A stretch of 64,000 nucleotides of DNA from Actinokineospora alba (lineage in GTDB: Bacteria > Actinomycetota > Actinomycetes > Mycobacteriales > Pseudonocardiaceae): contig NZ_SNXU01000001.1 of NCBI RefSeq assembly GCF_004362515.1, forward strand, positions 3,720,001 to 3,784,000. The letters are read 5' to 3'. This document shows, one piece after another, positions 27,959 to 35,845 of this stretch. A program made the position numbers and the translations under genes. The first letter of the stretch is position 1. Each line of letters starts with the position of its first letter. Below the pieces are notes generated by a model, which made no database searches, was not told the DNA's origin, and saw only the letters and a program-made list of their open reading frames with translations.

Positions 27959-29380
27959 ATGTCTGCACCCGTCACGACCCGCACCGGCCACGTCATCGGC
28001 GGCAGGCTCGTCGACGGCGCGGGCGAGCGGATCGACGTGGTCAACCCGGCCACCGAGGAGGTCATCGCCTCGGTGCCCGCCGGCACCGCCGCCGATGTCG
28101 ACGCCGCGGTCGAGGCCGCGACCGCCGCGTTCGCCGCCTGGTCGGCGACCAGCCCGGCCGACCGCGCCGCCGCCATCCGCCGGGTCTCCGAGGGCATCGC
28201 CGCCCGCCGCGACGAACTGGCCGCGACGATCACCGCCGAGATGGGCTCGCCGCTGTCGTTCTCGACCAAAGTCCAGGCGAGCCTGCCCGCGGCCACGTCG
28301 GCGGGCATCGCGAGCCTGATCGAGAACGGCTACTCCTTCGCCGAGGAGATCGGCAACTCGCTGGTCCTGCGCGAGCCGGTCGGGGTCGTCGGCGCGATCA
28401 CGCCGTGGAACTACCCGCTCCATCAGATCGTCGCGAAGGTCGCCCCCGCGCTGGCCGCGGGCAACACGGTGGTGCTCAAGCCCAGCGAAGTCGCCCCGCT
28501 CAACGCCAACCTGTTCCTGGAGATCCTCGCCGAGGCAGGCATCCCGGCGGGCGTGGTCAACCTCGTGCACGGCACGGGCCCGGTCGTCGGTGAGGCGATC
28601 TCCCGGCACCCCGGCATCGACATGGTCTCGTTCACCGGGTCCACGAACGCGGGCAAGCTGGTCACCCAGGCCGCGTCCGAGACGGTCAAGCGGGTCGCGC
28701 TGGAGTTGGGCGGCAAGTCCGCCAACGTCGTGCTCGACGACGCCGACCTGGCGCGCGCGGTCAAGATCGGCGTGGCCAACACCTACATCAACGGCGGCCA
28801 GACCTGCACCGCGTGGACCCGGATGCTGGTGCCCGCGGCGCTGCACGACCAGGCCGTCGAACTGGCCGCGGCCGCCGCCGCGAAGTACACCGTCGGCGAC
28901 CCGCTCGACGCGGCCACCCGAGTCGGCCCGATGTCGTCGGCCGCCCAGCGCGACCGGGTCCTCGAGTACATCAAGGTGGGCCAGGACGAGGGCGCGACCG
29001 TCGCGTACTCGGCCGCTGACCTGCCCGAACGCGGCGCGTACGCCCCGCCGACGGTGTTCGCCGGGGTCCGCCAGGACATGCGGATCGCGCAGGAGGAGAT
29101 CTTCGGCCCGGTGCTGTCGATCCTCCCGTACGCCGACGAGGACGAGGCCGTGTCCATCGCCAACTCCACCATCTACGGGCTCGCAGGCGCGGTGTTCTCC
29201 GGCGACCAGGACCGGGCCATCGCGGTGGCGAAGCGGCTGCGCACCGGCCAGGTCGACGTCAACGGCGGTGCGTTCAACGCGCTGGCGCCCTTCGGCGGCT
29301 ACAAGCAGTCCGGCAACGGCCGCGAGCTGGGCAAGTACGGCCTGGAGGAGTTCACCGAGGTGAAGTCGATCCAGCGATAG
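27959..29380 (+). CDS. NAD(P)-dependent aldehyde dehydrogenase
   Basis: 473 residues from ATG 27959 (GGAGG 4 bases before). It carries all the ALDH-superfamily landmarks: ITPWNYPLHQI (about 143), FTGSTNAGKLV (about 223), ELGGKSANVVLDDAD with the general-base Glu (about 249), GGQTCTAWTRM with the nucleophile Cys (about 283), EEIFGPVLS and FGGYKQSGNGRELGKYGLEEF. It oxidises an aldehyde to the acid; the substrate cannot be deduced. Its stop lies inside the convergent MBL gene (29-base overlap). The spacing from the ADP-ribosylglycohydrolase suggests co-transcription. Confidence 0.93.
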   Translation: MSAPVTTRTGHVIGGRLVDGAGERIDVVNPATEEVIASVPAGTAADVDAAVEAATAAFAAWSATSPADRAAAIRRVSEGIAARRDELAATITAEMGSPLSFSTKVQASLPAATSAGIASLIENGYSFAEEIGNSLVLREPVGVVGAITPWNYPLHQIVAKVAPALAAGNTVVLKPSEVAPLNANLFLEILAEAGIPAGVVNLVHGTGPVVGEAISRHPGIDMVSFTGSTNAGKLVTQAASETVKRVALELGGKSANVVLDDADLARAVKIGVANTYINGGQTCTAWTRMLVPAALHDQAVELAAAAAAKYTVGDPLDAATRVGPMSSAAQRDRVLEYIKVGQDEGATVAYSAADLPERGAYAPPTVFAGVRQDMRIAQEEIFGPVLSILPYADEDEAVSIANSTIYGLAGAVFSGDQDRAIAVAKRLRTGQVDVNGGAFNALAPFGGYKQSGNGRELGKYGLEEFTEVKSIQR

Positions 29381-30050
29381 CGGCGCGCTGGGCCACGACG
29401 AACCCGGCGTCGACCGGTTCGCCGTGGCCCGGCACGACCACGCGCGGGTTCAGCGCGAGCAGGACGTCGAGCGCGGCGGGCCAGTGCTCGGGGTGGCTGT
29501 CCTCGCCGACCGACGGCGGCGCGCCTTCCTCGACCAGGTCGCCCGCGAAGACGACGGCGGCGTCGGGGATGTGGACGATCACGTCGTTGTCCGTGTGGCC
29601 CGGGCCCGGGTGGATCAGCTCCACGGGTCGACCGCCGAGGTCGAGCGTGGTCCGGTCGCCGGTGTCGTGGTCGGGCAGGACCAGCCGCGCGCTTTCCAGC
29701 CGCTCGGCGAGTTCCGGCTTGCCCTCGGCGCGGTACTTGGCCGCCCAGGACTCGACCTGCGCGCCCGTCGAGACGGCCATCTCGGCGCGGCAGCGGGCGT
29801 GCGCCCAGACCGGCGCGGGCAGGAGCGGGCTGGTGCCGAGGAAGTGGTCCCAGTGCGCGTGGGTGATCACGATCGTCCACGGCAGCGCGGTGATCTCCCG
29901 GATCGCGGTGGACCATTCGAGGCCGTGGGTCTCGTCCGGGCCGGTGTCGATCACCAGGCAGCGCTCCTGGCCCACGACCAGGCCGAGGGTCTGATCGAGC
30001 TCGGGGTAGCGCCGGGCGAAGACCCCGTCCGCTATCTCGAGCCACCTCAT
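29352..30050 (-). CDS. MBL-fold metallohydrolase
   Basis: 232 residues from ATG 30050, overlapping the stop of the upstream comB-like gene as ATGA, hence translationally coupled. The metal-binding motif THAHWDH is clear. Other ligands are in GPGHTDNDV and FAGDLVEE, and the final His in VVPGHGEPV. It is a generic glyoxalase II/beta-lactamase-like hydrolase of esters or thioesters. No signal peptide is seen, so it is cytosolic. The family alone does not fix the substrate; coupling to a ComB-like phosphatase hints at a shared small-molecule pathway. Confidence 0.9.
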   Translation of the reverse strand: MRWLEIADGVFARRYPELDQTLGLVVGQERCLVIDTGPDETHGLEWSTAIREITALPWTIVITHAHWDHFLGTSPLLPAPVWAHARCRAEMAVSTGAQVESWAAKYRAEGKPELAERLESARLVLPDHDTGDRTTLDLGGRPVELIHPGPGHTDNDVIVHIPDAAVVFAGDLVEEGAPPSVGEDSHPEHWPAALDVLLALNPRVVVPGHGEPVDAGFVVAQRAAIAGSTSPR

Positions 30051-30757
30051 GACTCGAATACTCCGTCGACGAGCCGCGGGACGGTGGTGCTCACACCGTG
30101 CCGCGCGGCGAGGTCCACGTCGCCCGGGTGCCCGCCCGCGATCAGCTCACGGCCCGACGAGCACTCCCGCAGGATCGCGGGAAGGTCGTCGGCGAAGGCG
30201 AGGAACGCCGCTTCGGCCAGCCGGGCCTCCGGCGAGAGCCGCCCGCCAAGCGCGTGCGCGATCGCTCCGGCGCCCAGTTGGTCCTCCACGCACGGCCGCA
30301 GGGCTCCGACATGGCCCCATCGTTCGGCGGCGGCGATGATCCCGACCGGGCCGGTCTCTATGGCTTTCGCGATAGCGGGAGCGTTGCGCAGGCAGCCGGC
30401 GAGCACGGTCACGCCGGTCTCGGCGGCCGCCGCGCTCAGCGTCGCGCCGTTGGGGGAGGGGAGCGCGAGGAACGTCCCCTCGGGCAGGTCGACCAGCGAC
30501 GAGGGCCGCAGGGTCCACGGGCCGTCGCCGGGCAGCGCGGCGCCCGCCGCCCGCGCCTCGGCCTCGCCGCGTTCGTCCCGCCATCGGACGGGCAGGACAC
30601 GGCCACCGCGCGAGACGGCGATGTCCACGGAGGTGGAGAAGGACAGGACGTCGACGATCACCAGGACCGCGCACGTGCGGGCCAGCACGGCGACGCCGTC
30701 GAGCCCCCACTCCACGCGCACGTCGAAGCCGGCCTGGTCGAATGAGGGATCGGTCAC
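30047..30757 (-). CDS. 2-phosphosulfolactate phosphatase-like protein (ComB family)
   Basis: 236 residues from GTG 30757 (VTDPSFDQAGFDVRVEWG); an upstream ATG at 30811 is less likely. ComB signatures are present: VIVDVLSFSTSVD, LPSPNGATLSAA, AAAERWG, CVEDQLGAGAIAHALGG and ECSSGREL. Archaeal ComB is a Mg-dependent phosphatase of 2-phosphosulfolactate in coenzyme M synthesis. Actinomycetes generally do not make coenzyme M, so the real substrate here is probably different, or sulfolactate is a metabolite in its own right. It overlaps the MBL gene by 4 bases, and its 5' end is 65 bases from divergent rpiB. Confidence 0.82.
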   Translation of the reverse strand: MTDPSFDQAGFDVRVEWGLDGVAVLARTCAVLVIVDVLSFSTSVDIAVSRGGRVLPVRWRDERGEAEARAAGAALPGDGPWTLRPSSLVDLPEGTFLALPSPNGATLSAAAAETGVTVLAGCLRNAPAIAKAIETGPVGIIAAAERWGHVGALRPCVEDQLGAGAIAHALGGRLSPEARLAEAAFLAFADDLPAILRECSSGRELIAGGHPGDVDLAARHGVSTTVPRLVDGVFES

Positions 30758-30821
30758 CCCGCCAGCTTTCCAGGTGGCCTCGACAGGGCCGAACGGGTGA
30801 CGGGATGGCACACTTCGGCGC

Positions 30822-31289
30822 GTGCGTGTCTACCTGGGTTCAGACCATGCGGGCTTCGAGCTGAAGGCCCACCTCATCGACCACCTCACCGCCGCCGGGC
30901 ACGACGTCACCGACGTCGGCCCGCACACCTACGACGCGCAGGACGACTATCCGCCGTTCTGCATCGAGACCGCCCGGCGCGTTGTCGCCGACGAGGGCAG
31001 CCTCGGCGTGGTGATCGGCGGGTCCGGCAACGGCGAGCAGATCGCGGCGAACAAGGTCAAGGGCTGCCGTGCCGCCCTGGCCTGGAGCGTCGACATCGCC
31101 AAGCTGTGCCGCGAGCACAACAACGCCCAGGTCATCGGCCTCGGCGCGCGCCAGCACACGACCGAGGAGGCCACGGCGATCGTCGAGGCGTTCCTCGAGA
31201 CGCCGTTCTCCACCGACGAGCGCCACGGCCGCCGCATCGCCCTGCTCGCCGACTACGAGCGGACCGGCGAGCCGCCCGTCCTGCCGTAG
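30822..31289 (+). CDS. rpiB: Ribose-5-phosphate isomerase B
   Basis: 155 residues from GTG 30822 (VRVYLGSDHAGFELK). RpiB interconverts ribose 5-phosphate and ribulose 5-phosphate in the cytosol. GSDHAGFELK (substrate loop), GGSGNGEQIAANKVKGCRAAL and the C-terminal ETPFSTDERHGRRI are standard. The actinobacterial-type catalytic Glu sits in the SGNGEQ loop where other bacteria have Cys. It matches M. tuberculosis Rv2465c. The stop TAG overlaps the GTG of nei by one base. Confidence 0.95.
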   Translation: MRVYLGSDHAGFELKAHLIDHLTAAGHDVTDVGPHTYDAQDDYPPFCIETARRVVADEGSLGVVIGGSGNGEQIAANKVKGCRAALAWSVDIAKLCREHNNAQVIGLGARQHTTEEATAIVEAFLETPFSTDERHGRRIALLADYERTGEPPVLP

Positions 31290-32098
31290 TGCCCGAGGGC
31301 CACACGCTGCACCGCCTCGCCCGGACGCACCAGAAGCAGTTCGCCGGTGCGCCGGTCGAGGTGTCGAGTCCACAGGGACGCTTCGCCGCTGGAGCGTCCC
31401 TTGTGGACGGACACGTGCTCGTCCGCGCGGAGGCGCACGGCAAGCACCTGTTCCACGTCTTCGGCCCGGAGACGATCGTCCACGTCCATCTAGGGCTCTA
31501 CGGCACGTTCGACGGCGCCGTGATCCCGGCGCCGCCCCCGGTGGGCCAGGTGCGCCTACGCCTCGTCGGCAACACCCACTGGGCGGACCTGCGCGGCCCC
31601 AACACCTGCGAGATCTTGACCCGCGCCGAGGTGAAGGCCCTACGCGACCGCTTGGGCCCCGACCCGCTGCGCCGCGACGCCGACCCGGACAAGGCGTGGG
31701 ACCGGATCTTCCGCTCACGCACACCGATCGCGGTGGCGCTGATGGACCAGTCGGTGATCGCCGGCATCGGCAACGTCTACCGAGCGGAACTCCTGTTCCG
31801 CCACGGCCTCCACCCGATGGTTCCCGGCCGCTCCCTGGACCGTGCACTGTGGACAGACATGTGGTCGGACCTGGTAACCCTGATGCGCCAAGGCGTCCGC
31901 CGCAACCGCATCGACACGGTCCGCGATGAGGACCTCCCCAAGGCAACCGGCCGCGCCCCGCGCAAGGACCGCCACGGCGGCGAGGTCTACGTCTACCGCC
32001 GCGCAGGCCAACCCTGCCTGGTGTGCGGAACCGAGGTAGCGGGCAAGGTCCTAGCCGCCCGCAACCTCTTCTGGTGCCCCACCTGCCAACCCACCTAA
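31289..32098 (+). CDS. nei: Fpg/Nei family DNA glycosylase-lyase
   Basis: 269 residues from GTG 31289, overlapping the rpiB stop (TAGTG). After removal of the initiator, the catalytic Pro-Glu is exposed (PEGHTLHRLA). HGKHLFHVF carries the conserved Lys, the helix-two-turn-helix is around DQSVIAGIGNVYRAE, and the C-terminal zinc finger is CLVCGTEV ... FWCPTC. These base-excision repair enzymes remove oxidised pyrimidines or purines and cut the backbone. PEGHT and synteny with Rv2464c favour the Nei class. It ends just before a large inverted-repeat terminator. Confidence 0.92.
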   Translation: MPEGHTLHRLARTHQKQFAGAPVEVSSPQGRFAAGASLVDGHVLVRAEAHGKHLFHVFGPETIVHVHLGLYGTFDGAVIPAPPPVGQVRLRLVGNTHWADLRGPNTCEILTRAEVKALRDRLGPDPLRRDADPDKAWDRIFRSRTPIAVALMDQSVIAGIGNVYRAELLFRHGLHPMVPGRSLDRALWTDMWSDLVTLMRQGVRRNRIDTVRDEDLPKATGRAPRKDRHGGEVYVYRRAGQPCLVCGTEVAGKVLAARNLFWCPTCQPT

Positions 32099-32225
32099 CC
32101 GCGAGTCGCCCCTCCCGGCAAGTGAGTCGCCCCGTCCGGCAAGTGACTTCGACATTCGCGATTCGCCAATGTCGAACTCGCTTGCCTCAAGGGTGAACTC
32201 ACTTGCCGGGAGGGGCGACTCGCGG
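32099..32225. terminator. Large nested inverted-repeat terminator
   Basis: A perfect 28-bp outer stem (32099-32126 with 32198-32225) encloses a second stem TTCGACATT / AATGTCGAA in the centre. A direct repeat of AGTCGCCCC-TCCGGCAAGTGA lies within the left arm. It sits exactly between the convergent stops of nei and the glycine-rich membrane protein, and so can terminate both. The outer-arm core is related to the gdh terminator. Confidence 0.85.
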
Positions 32226-32226
32226 G

Positions 32227-33012
32227 TTAGAAGTCGAAGCCGCCGCCCATGTCGCCGAAGCCGCCGCCCATGTCGCCGCCGAAGTCCCCACCCATGTCAC
32301 CACCGGCGTCACCACCGCCGTCACCGCCCATGTCGCCCTCGCCGCCGCCCATGGCGTCCTCCTGGCCGGCGTCATGCCCGGATTCCCAGGCCTGGGCCCC
32401 GGCGATCCCCGCCATGCCGGAGAACATCGCGCTGAACAACAGCACCGAGCCCATGCCCCAGGCGCCCGCCACGAGCGCGGGCTTCCACCATGGCTCGCTG
32501 TACCAGCCCTGCGGTACCGGCCGACCGGCCACACGCCCGCCCGGGTAGTAGTGCGGTGTGTTGCGCCCCGGCGCCGGGGACGCCTCGTAGTCGTGTCCTT
32601 CCACGCTCACCCGGCGGTCCTCGGTGACCTGGCCCGCGCGCCGCGCCTCCGGGTCGACCGGCAGTTCCGGCCCAGGGTCGAGCCCCATGGCCCCACGAGC
32701 GGCGCGGACGTAGTACAAGCCCTCCAACGCAGTCTTCGTGACCAGCCTGCACTGCTCGACCGTCTTCGCCTGCTCCATCTGCGACCCGGCCGCGGTGTAC
32801 CGCTCGGAAGCGTCAGCCATCGCCTGCTTGGACGGCTCGTTCGTGCCGGTCAGGTTCATCACCTGGCCACCCAGCCGCTCCACCCAGCGCCGGGCGTCGG
32901 CCTGGGCGTCTTCCAGCTGGGTGCGCCGCGCGCCCGCGCGGCCACGCATGGAGAAGAACGCGACCGCGATGACCACGACGATGAGTACCAGCAGCACGGT
33001 CGATTCGGTCAT
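32227..33012 (-). CDS. Two-helix membrane protein with Gly/Asp/Met-rich tail
   Basis: 261 residues. An N-terminal membrane helix (about 5-20, VLLVLIVVVIAVAFF) is followed by a charged, probably coiled segment (about 24-110) and a Pro/Arg spacer. A second hydrophobic segment lies at about 182-210 (ALVAGAWGMGSVLLFSAMFSG), then a tail of about 45 residues built from GGDMGG/GGGFGD-type units ending FDF. I do not recognise a functional family. The tail resembles low-complexity glycine-rich regions that mediate weak self-association. It is transcribed alone; the stop abuts the shared terminator. Confidence 0.8.
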   Translation of the reverse strand: MTESTVLLVLIVVVIAVAFFSMRGRAGARRTQLEDAQADARRWVERLGGQVMNLTGTNEPSKQAMADASERYTAAGSQMEQAKTVEQCRLVTKTALEGLYYVRAARGAMGLDPGPELPVDPEARRAGQVTEDRRVSVEGHDYEASPAPGRNTPHYYPGGRVAGRPVPQGWYSEPWWKPALVAGAWGMGSVLLFSAMFSGMAGIAGAQAWESGHDAGQEDAMGGGEGDMGGDGGGDAGGDMGGDFGGDMGGGFGDMGGGFDF

Positions 33013-33091
33013 CGCGACCCTCCAGGTGGCCTTGAACGCGTCTCACAAGGCTCAACGCCGGACCGTACCGGCATGGTTCCCGCGTCGCCGC

Positions 33092-34315
33092 TCAGAACAC
33101 CTCGACGCAGGCGGGCTCGCGTTCGGCCAAGAACGCCGCTGACAGCGCGGCAACGGCACCGGGCGTGTGCTCCCGGACCCGACCGGCCGCCGCCAACGTC
33201 GCGATCCGTGTGCCGCCGAGGAACGCAGCCGCGAGGTCGGTCGTGCTGGTGGAGACATCTGGCTCGTCGGTGCTGCGCGTGACCTCCGCGGCGCCGTCGG
33301 CGTCCACAGTGAACCGCCAGCGGCCCGCGTTCCACGGGCAGAACTCGTCGGCCACCTCCAGCACGACATCCACCGCGCTCGCGTACCCGCGGGCGCACAA
33401 CGCGCGGTCTATGTCCACGAGTCGCACGAACATCCCGTCGTACCGCGAGCACTTCGCGGCCCTGGGCGTCTGCAGCAGCCACGGGAGCGGATCGTCGACA
33501 CCGGCGTTGACGTCGACCCACTGCACGAGGTCGATGTCGAGCAGATGCCGGGCAAGCGCCGCATAGGCCTGCGGCGTGTTCGCCACCAGCTCGCGGACCA
33601 GGACCCGGCCATCCGGCCCGCGGTCGGTCCAGCCGTTCTTGACCCGGTAGGCGACGTAACCGTCCGGGTGCACCGCGAACCGCAGCCGCGACCCGCCGCC
33701 GCGACGGTTCTCCAAGTCGAGGAAGTGGTACTCCCAATGGCCGGCGCCCCGACCCAACGCGCCGACCCGGTTCTCCGCGTACCGGTCATAAAGCGGCCGA
33801 ATGACAGGCAGCGCCTCTTCGCGTGGCAACTCCCGAACCCGATCGACACCGAGGTCGATCCCCGGGCGGAACGGCGTCTTCGCGGTGATCTCGTAGTTCA
33901 CGAAATCGGTCGCCAAGCCGTAGCCGAACCGCCCGTAGATCGCCGCCTCGCTCGCCCACAGTGCCGCTATCGGCTCCGCGCCCGACTCGTGCAACCCGTG
34001 CAGCTGCGCACGCATCAGCCGGGTCAGCACCCCGCGCCGCCGGTGGTCGGTCGCGACCCCGACCGACGTGACCGCGGCGACCGGTGTCTGTCCCCGCCCC
34101 GGAACGCAGACCGAGCGGGTCAAGATCTGGCCGACGCCCGCGAACCGCCCATCGGCGACCAGTGCGAGCGACCGCTCCGGCTCGAAGACGGTCCGCTCGG
34201 ACTCCACGACGCTGTCGACGTGGTCATCGTTGAGGAACGCCTTGGCGAGCACCCCGGCGAACTCGGGGAGATCGTCATCGGTCAGCGGACGGATCGAGTA
34301 ATCGTCGTTGGCCAC
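33092..34315 (-). CDS. eis: Eis-family GNAT N-acetyltransferase
   Basis: 407 residues, the normal Eis length. The N-terminal GNAT domain contains the acetyl-CoA loop VGVATDHRRRGVLTRLM (about 87-103). A second GNAT-like domain follows, and the C-terminal sterol-carrier-like domain ends in a free carboxylate on Phe (CVEVF), used as general base in Eis enzymes. Mycobacterial Eis acetylates several amines of aminoglycosides and protein lysines, and forms hexamers in the cytosol. Whether this orthologue confers aminoglycoside tolerance cannot be read from sequence. Confidence 0.9.
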   Translation of the reverse strand: MANDDYSIRPLTDDDLPEFAGVLAKAFLNDDHVDSVVESERTVFEPERSLALVADGRFAGVGQILTRSVCVPGRGQTPVAAVTSVGVATDHRRRGVLTRLMRAQLHGLHESGAEPIAALWASEAAIYGRFGYGLATDFVNYEITAKTPFRPGIDLGVDRVRELPREEALPVIRPLYDRYAENRVGALGRGAGHWEYHFLDLENRRGGGSRLRFAVHPDGYVAYRVKNGWTDRGPDGRVLVRELVANTPQAYAALARHLLDIDLVQWVDVNAGVDDPLPWLLQTPRAAKCSRYDGMFVRLVDIDRALCARGYASAVDVVLEVADEFCPWNAGRWRFTVDADGAAEVTRSTDEPDVSTSTTDLAAAFLGGTRIATLAAAGRVREHTPGAVAALSAAFLAEREPACVEVF

Positions 34316-34361
34316 ACTTGGTGTCTACGCGCCCCGAGCGTCCGCCGCCACGGGATTTCCG

Positions 34362-34796
34362 TCAGGCGAAGAACGGCTCACTCACGTCGAGCCCGTGCTC
34401 GACCCGCCGCCGCACGGACACGGCGACATCCAGCTCGTCGAGCCGCTCCGGCTCGACCCACACTGCGTCCACGCCGAGCTTGCCGCCTACCGGCCGACCG
34501 CGGAAACAAAGCGCGAGCTGCTCGGCCGACGACGGATCGTCGTAGATCCCGACCAACCCGGTGATCTCGATATCGACCCCGGTCGCCTCCGCGACGACCC
34601 GGCTCGCGGCGACCGCGACCGACTCGCCCGTGAACGCCGGGCCCTGAGGAAGGTGATGACTGAGGGAGCCGGAGGAATCCCGGCGACGAAGCATCAGCAG
34701 CAGCCCCGCGTCGTCGAACACCACGGTGCTCGTCGCGACGACGGTGCGCTGAGCCGATCGCACGTCCTGAATGAAGTGGTAGCCGGATTGCGACAT
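34362..34796 (-). CDS. Degenerate NUDIX-domain protein
   Basis: 144 residues. The fold order fits NUDIX: TSTVVFDDAGLLLMLRRRD, then LPQGPAFTGESVAVAASRVVAEATGV, then LVGIYDDP. The NUDIX box should read G-x5-E-x7-R-E-U-x-E-E-x-G-U. Here it is G-x5-E-x7-R-V-V-A-E-A-T-G-V, so two of the box glutamates, including one of the Mg-binding pair, are missing. Hydrolase activity is therefore doubtful and a binding or regulatory role is possible. The same strand carries eis 46 bases downstream. The upstream 180 bases are AT-richer and may hold its promoter. Confidence 0.75.
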   Translation of the reverse strand: MSQSGYHFIQDVRSAQRTVVATSTVVFDDAGLLLMLRRRDSSGSLSHHLPQGPAFTGESVAVAASRVVAEATGVDIEITGLVGIYDDPSSAEQLALCFRGRPVGGKLGVDAVWVEPERLDELDVAVSVRRRVEHGLDVSEPFFA

Positions 34797-34978
34797 AGCT
34801 ACTGGATACCGAGTCGATCATGGGAACACCATGGAGTCGCACCGAAAGGGGTCTTATATCACCCGACTGGCTGTGGTGCATGACACTCGCGAAAAATATT
34901 GCCACGAAGTACCGGGAAACGGCGCCTCATAAGGAAGTGGCGGCAAGATCCAGAAGGACCTCACCGCCACCGAAACCG

Positions 34979-35049
34979 AGCGGGCGACGGGAATCGAACC
35001 CGCGTAGCTAGTTTGGAAGACTAGGGCTCTACCATTGAGCTACGCCCGC
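34979..35049 (-). tRNA. tRNA-Gly (anticodon TCC)
   Basis: Seventy-one bases. The acceptor GCGGGCG pairs with CGCCCGC. D-arm TAGCTCAATGGTAGAGC, anticodon stem-loop CTAGTCTTCCAAACTAG (loop CTTCCAA, anticodon TCC), T-arm CGGGTTCGATTCCCG. CCA is not encoded. It is divergent from tRNA-Pro, 66 bases away. Confidence 0.97.
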
Positions 35050-35115
35050 GTGCGCCGGGCGACCCGGCAACGGAGGCCAGCTTAGCGGTACGGCTAAGCT
35101 GATCGCGCACGACCC

Positions 35116-35189
35116 CGGGGTGTGGCGCAGCTTGGTAGCGCATTCGCTTTGGGAGCGAAGGGTCGCAGGTTCAAATCCTGTCACCCCGA
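35116..35189 (+). tRNA. tRNA-Pro (anticodon TGG)
   Basis: Seventy-four bases. Acceptor CGGGGTG pairs with CACCCCG and the discriminator is A. Anticodon arm TTCGC-TTTGGGA-GCGAA (anticodon TGG), T-arm CAGGTTCAAATCCTG. CCA is not encoded. A Rho-independent terminator follows immediately. Confidence 0.97.
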
Positions 35190-35191
35190 CG

Positions 35192-35222
35192 AAGGCCCCG
35201 TCTCCACTGGTGACGGGGCCTT
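35192..35222 (+). terminator. Rho-independent terminator of tRNA-Pro
   Basis: An 11-bp stem AAGGCCCCGTC (35192-35202) pairs with 35212-35222 and runs into TTTTGTTG, one of the few hairpins here with a real T run. Confidence 0.92.
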
Positions 35223-35229
35223 TTGTTGT

Positions 35230-35292
35230 GGAAGCGGTGGTCATCCCCGATCCACCGCTTCCCCGGCTCCCTCGCCCCGGCGGACGAGGGAG
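35230..35292 (-). terminator. Double hairpin downstream of the SCO5389-family gene
   Basis: A perfect 11-bp stem (35230-35240 with 35252-35262) and a perfect 8-bp stem (35267-35274 with 35285-35292) lie in tandem between the tRNA-Pro terminator and the convergent SCO5389-family stop at 35305. Confidence 0.65.
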
Positions 35293-35304
35293 CGTCGGCG
35301 AGGT

Positions 35305-35697
35305 CTAGCAGTCCCGGAGTTCGGGGGACTGGTTCAGCAGCTGCCCCCGCGGCGAGATGAAGGCGCGGTAGCGCTCGCTGTCCACCGCGGACGGGGCGAA
35401 GCCGCCGACGCGGTGGCAGTTCTGGAAGGCCAGCTTCATCCCGAAGTGGCGCTCCAGCCCACCCCGGATCGAGTCCGACGCGAGAGCGCGCAGCAACTGC
35501 CCGCGCTCGGCCTCACTGGGCGGCGGCACCTCGTGGTCGGCGAACCCGTCCACGCTCTTCGACAAGCCATCCGCGACCGAGGAGATCACCTCCCAGGCGT
35601 ACGGAAGTGAGGTGCGCACACACTCCACGAACTCGGCGTCGGCGACAGGGCCGCGTTCGGCGGCGGCCAGCAGGTCGGCGGGCACATCGAGAGACAT
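35305..35697 (-). CDS. SCO5389 family protein
   Basis: 130 residues from ATG 35697, preceded by GGAGG (minus strand). The open frame continues upstream without another good start. Conserved family stretches are MSLDVPADLLAAAERG, VRTSLPYAWEVIS, EVPPPSEAERGQLLRALASD and HFGMKLAFQNCHRVGGF. These are small soluble actinobacterial proteins with no known function; none of the motifs suggests catalysis. It is monocistronic, opposite the LLM oxidoreductase, and its 3' end faces the tRNA-Pro terminator. Confidence 0.85.
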   Translation of the reverse strand: MSLDVPADLLAAAERGPVADAEFVECVRTSLPYAWEVISSVADGLSKSVDGFADHEVPPPSEAERGQLLRALASDSIRGGLERHFGMKLAFQNCHRVGGFAPSAVDSERYRAFISPRGQLLNQSPELRDC

Positions 35698-35845
35698 CGA
35701 ACCTCCAAGTAGTGCGGTCCCTCCCTCCCTACCGGCCTCTTGAACGCTGGACAAGAGAACCTGATCAACGTCACCGGTACGGGTCAAATCGGGTCACCCG
35801 GACGCCGGTATCCACCGGCACACGCAGCCGGTAGAGCCATGGGGA

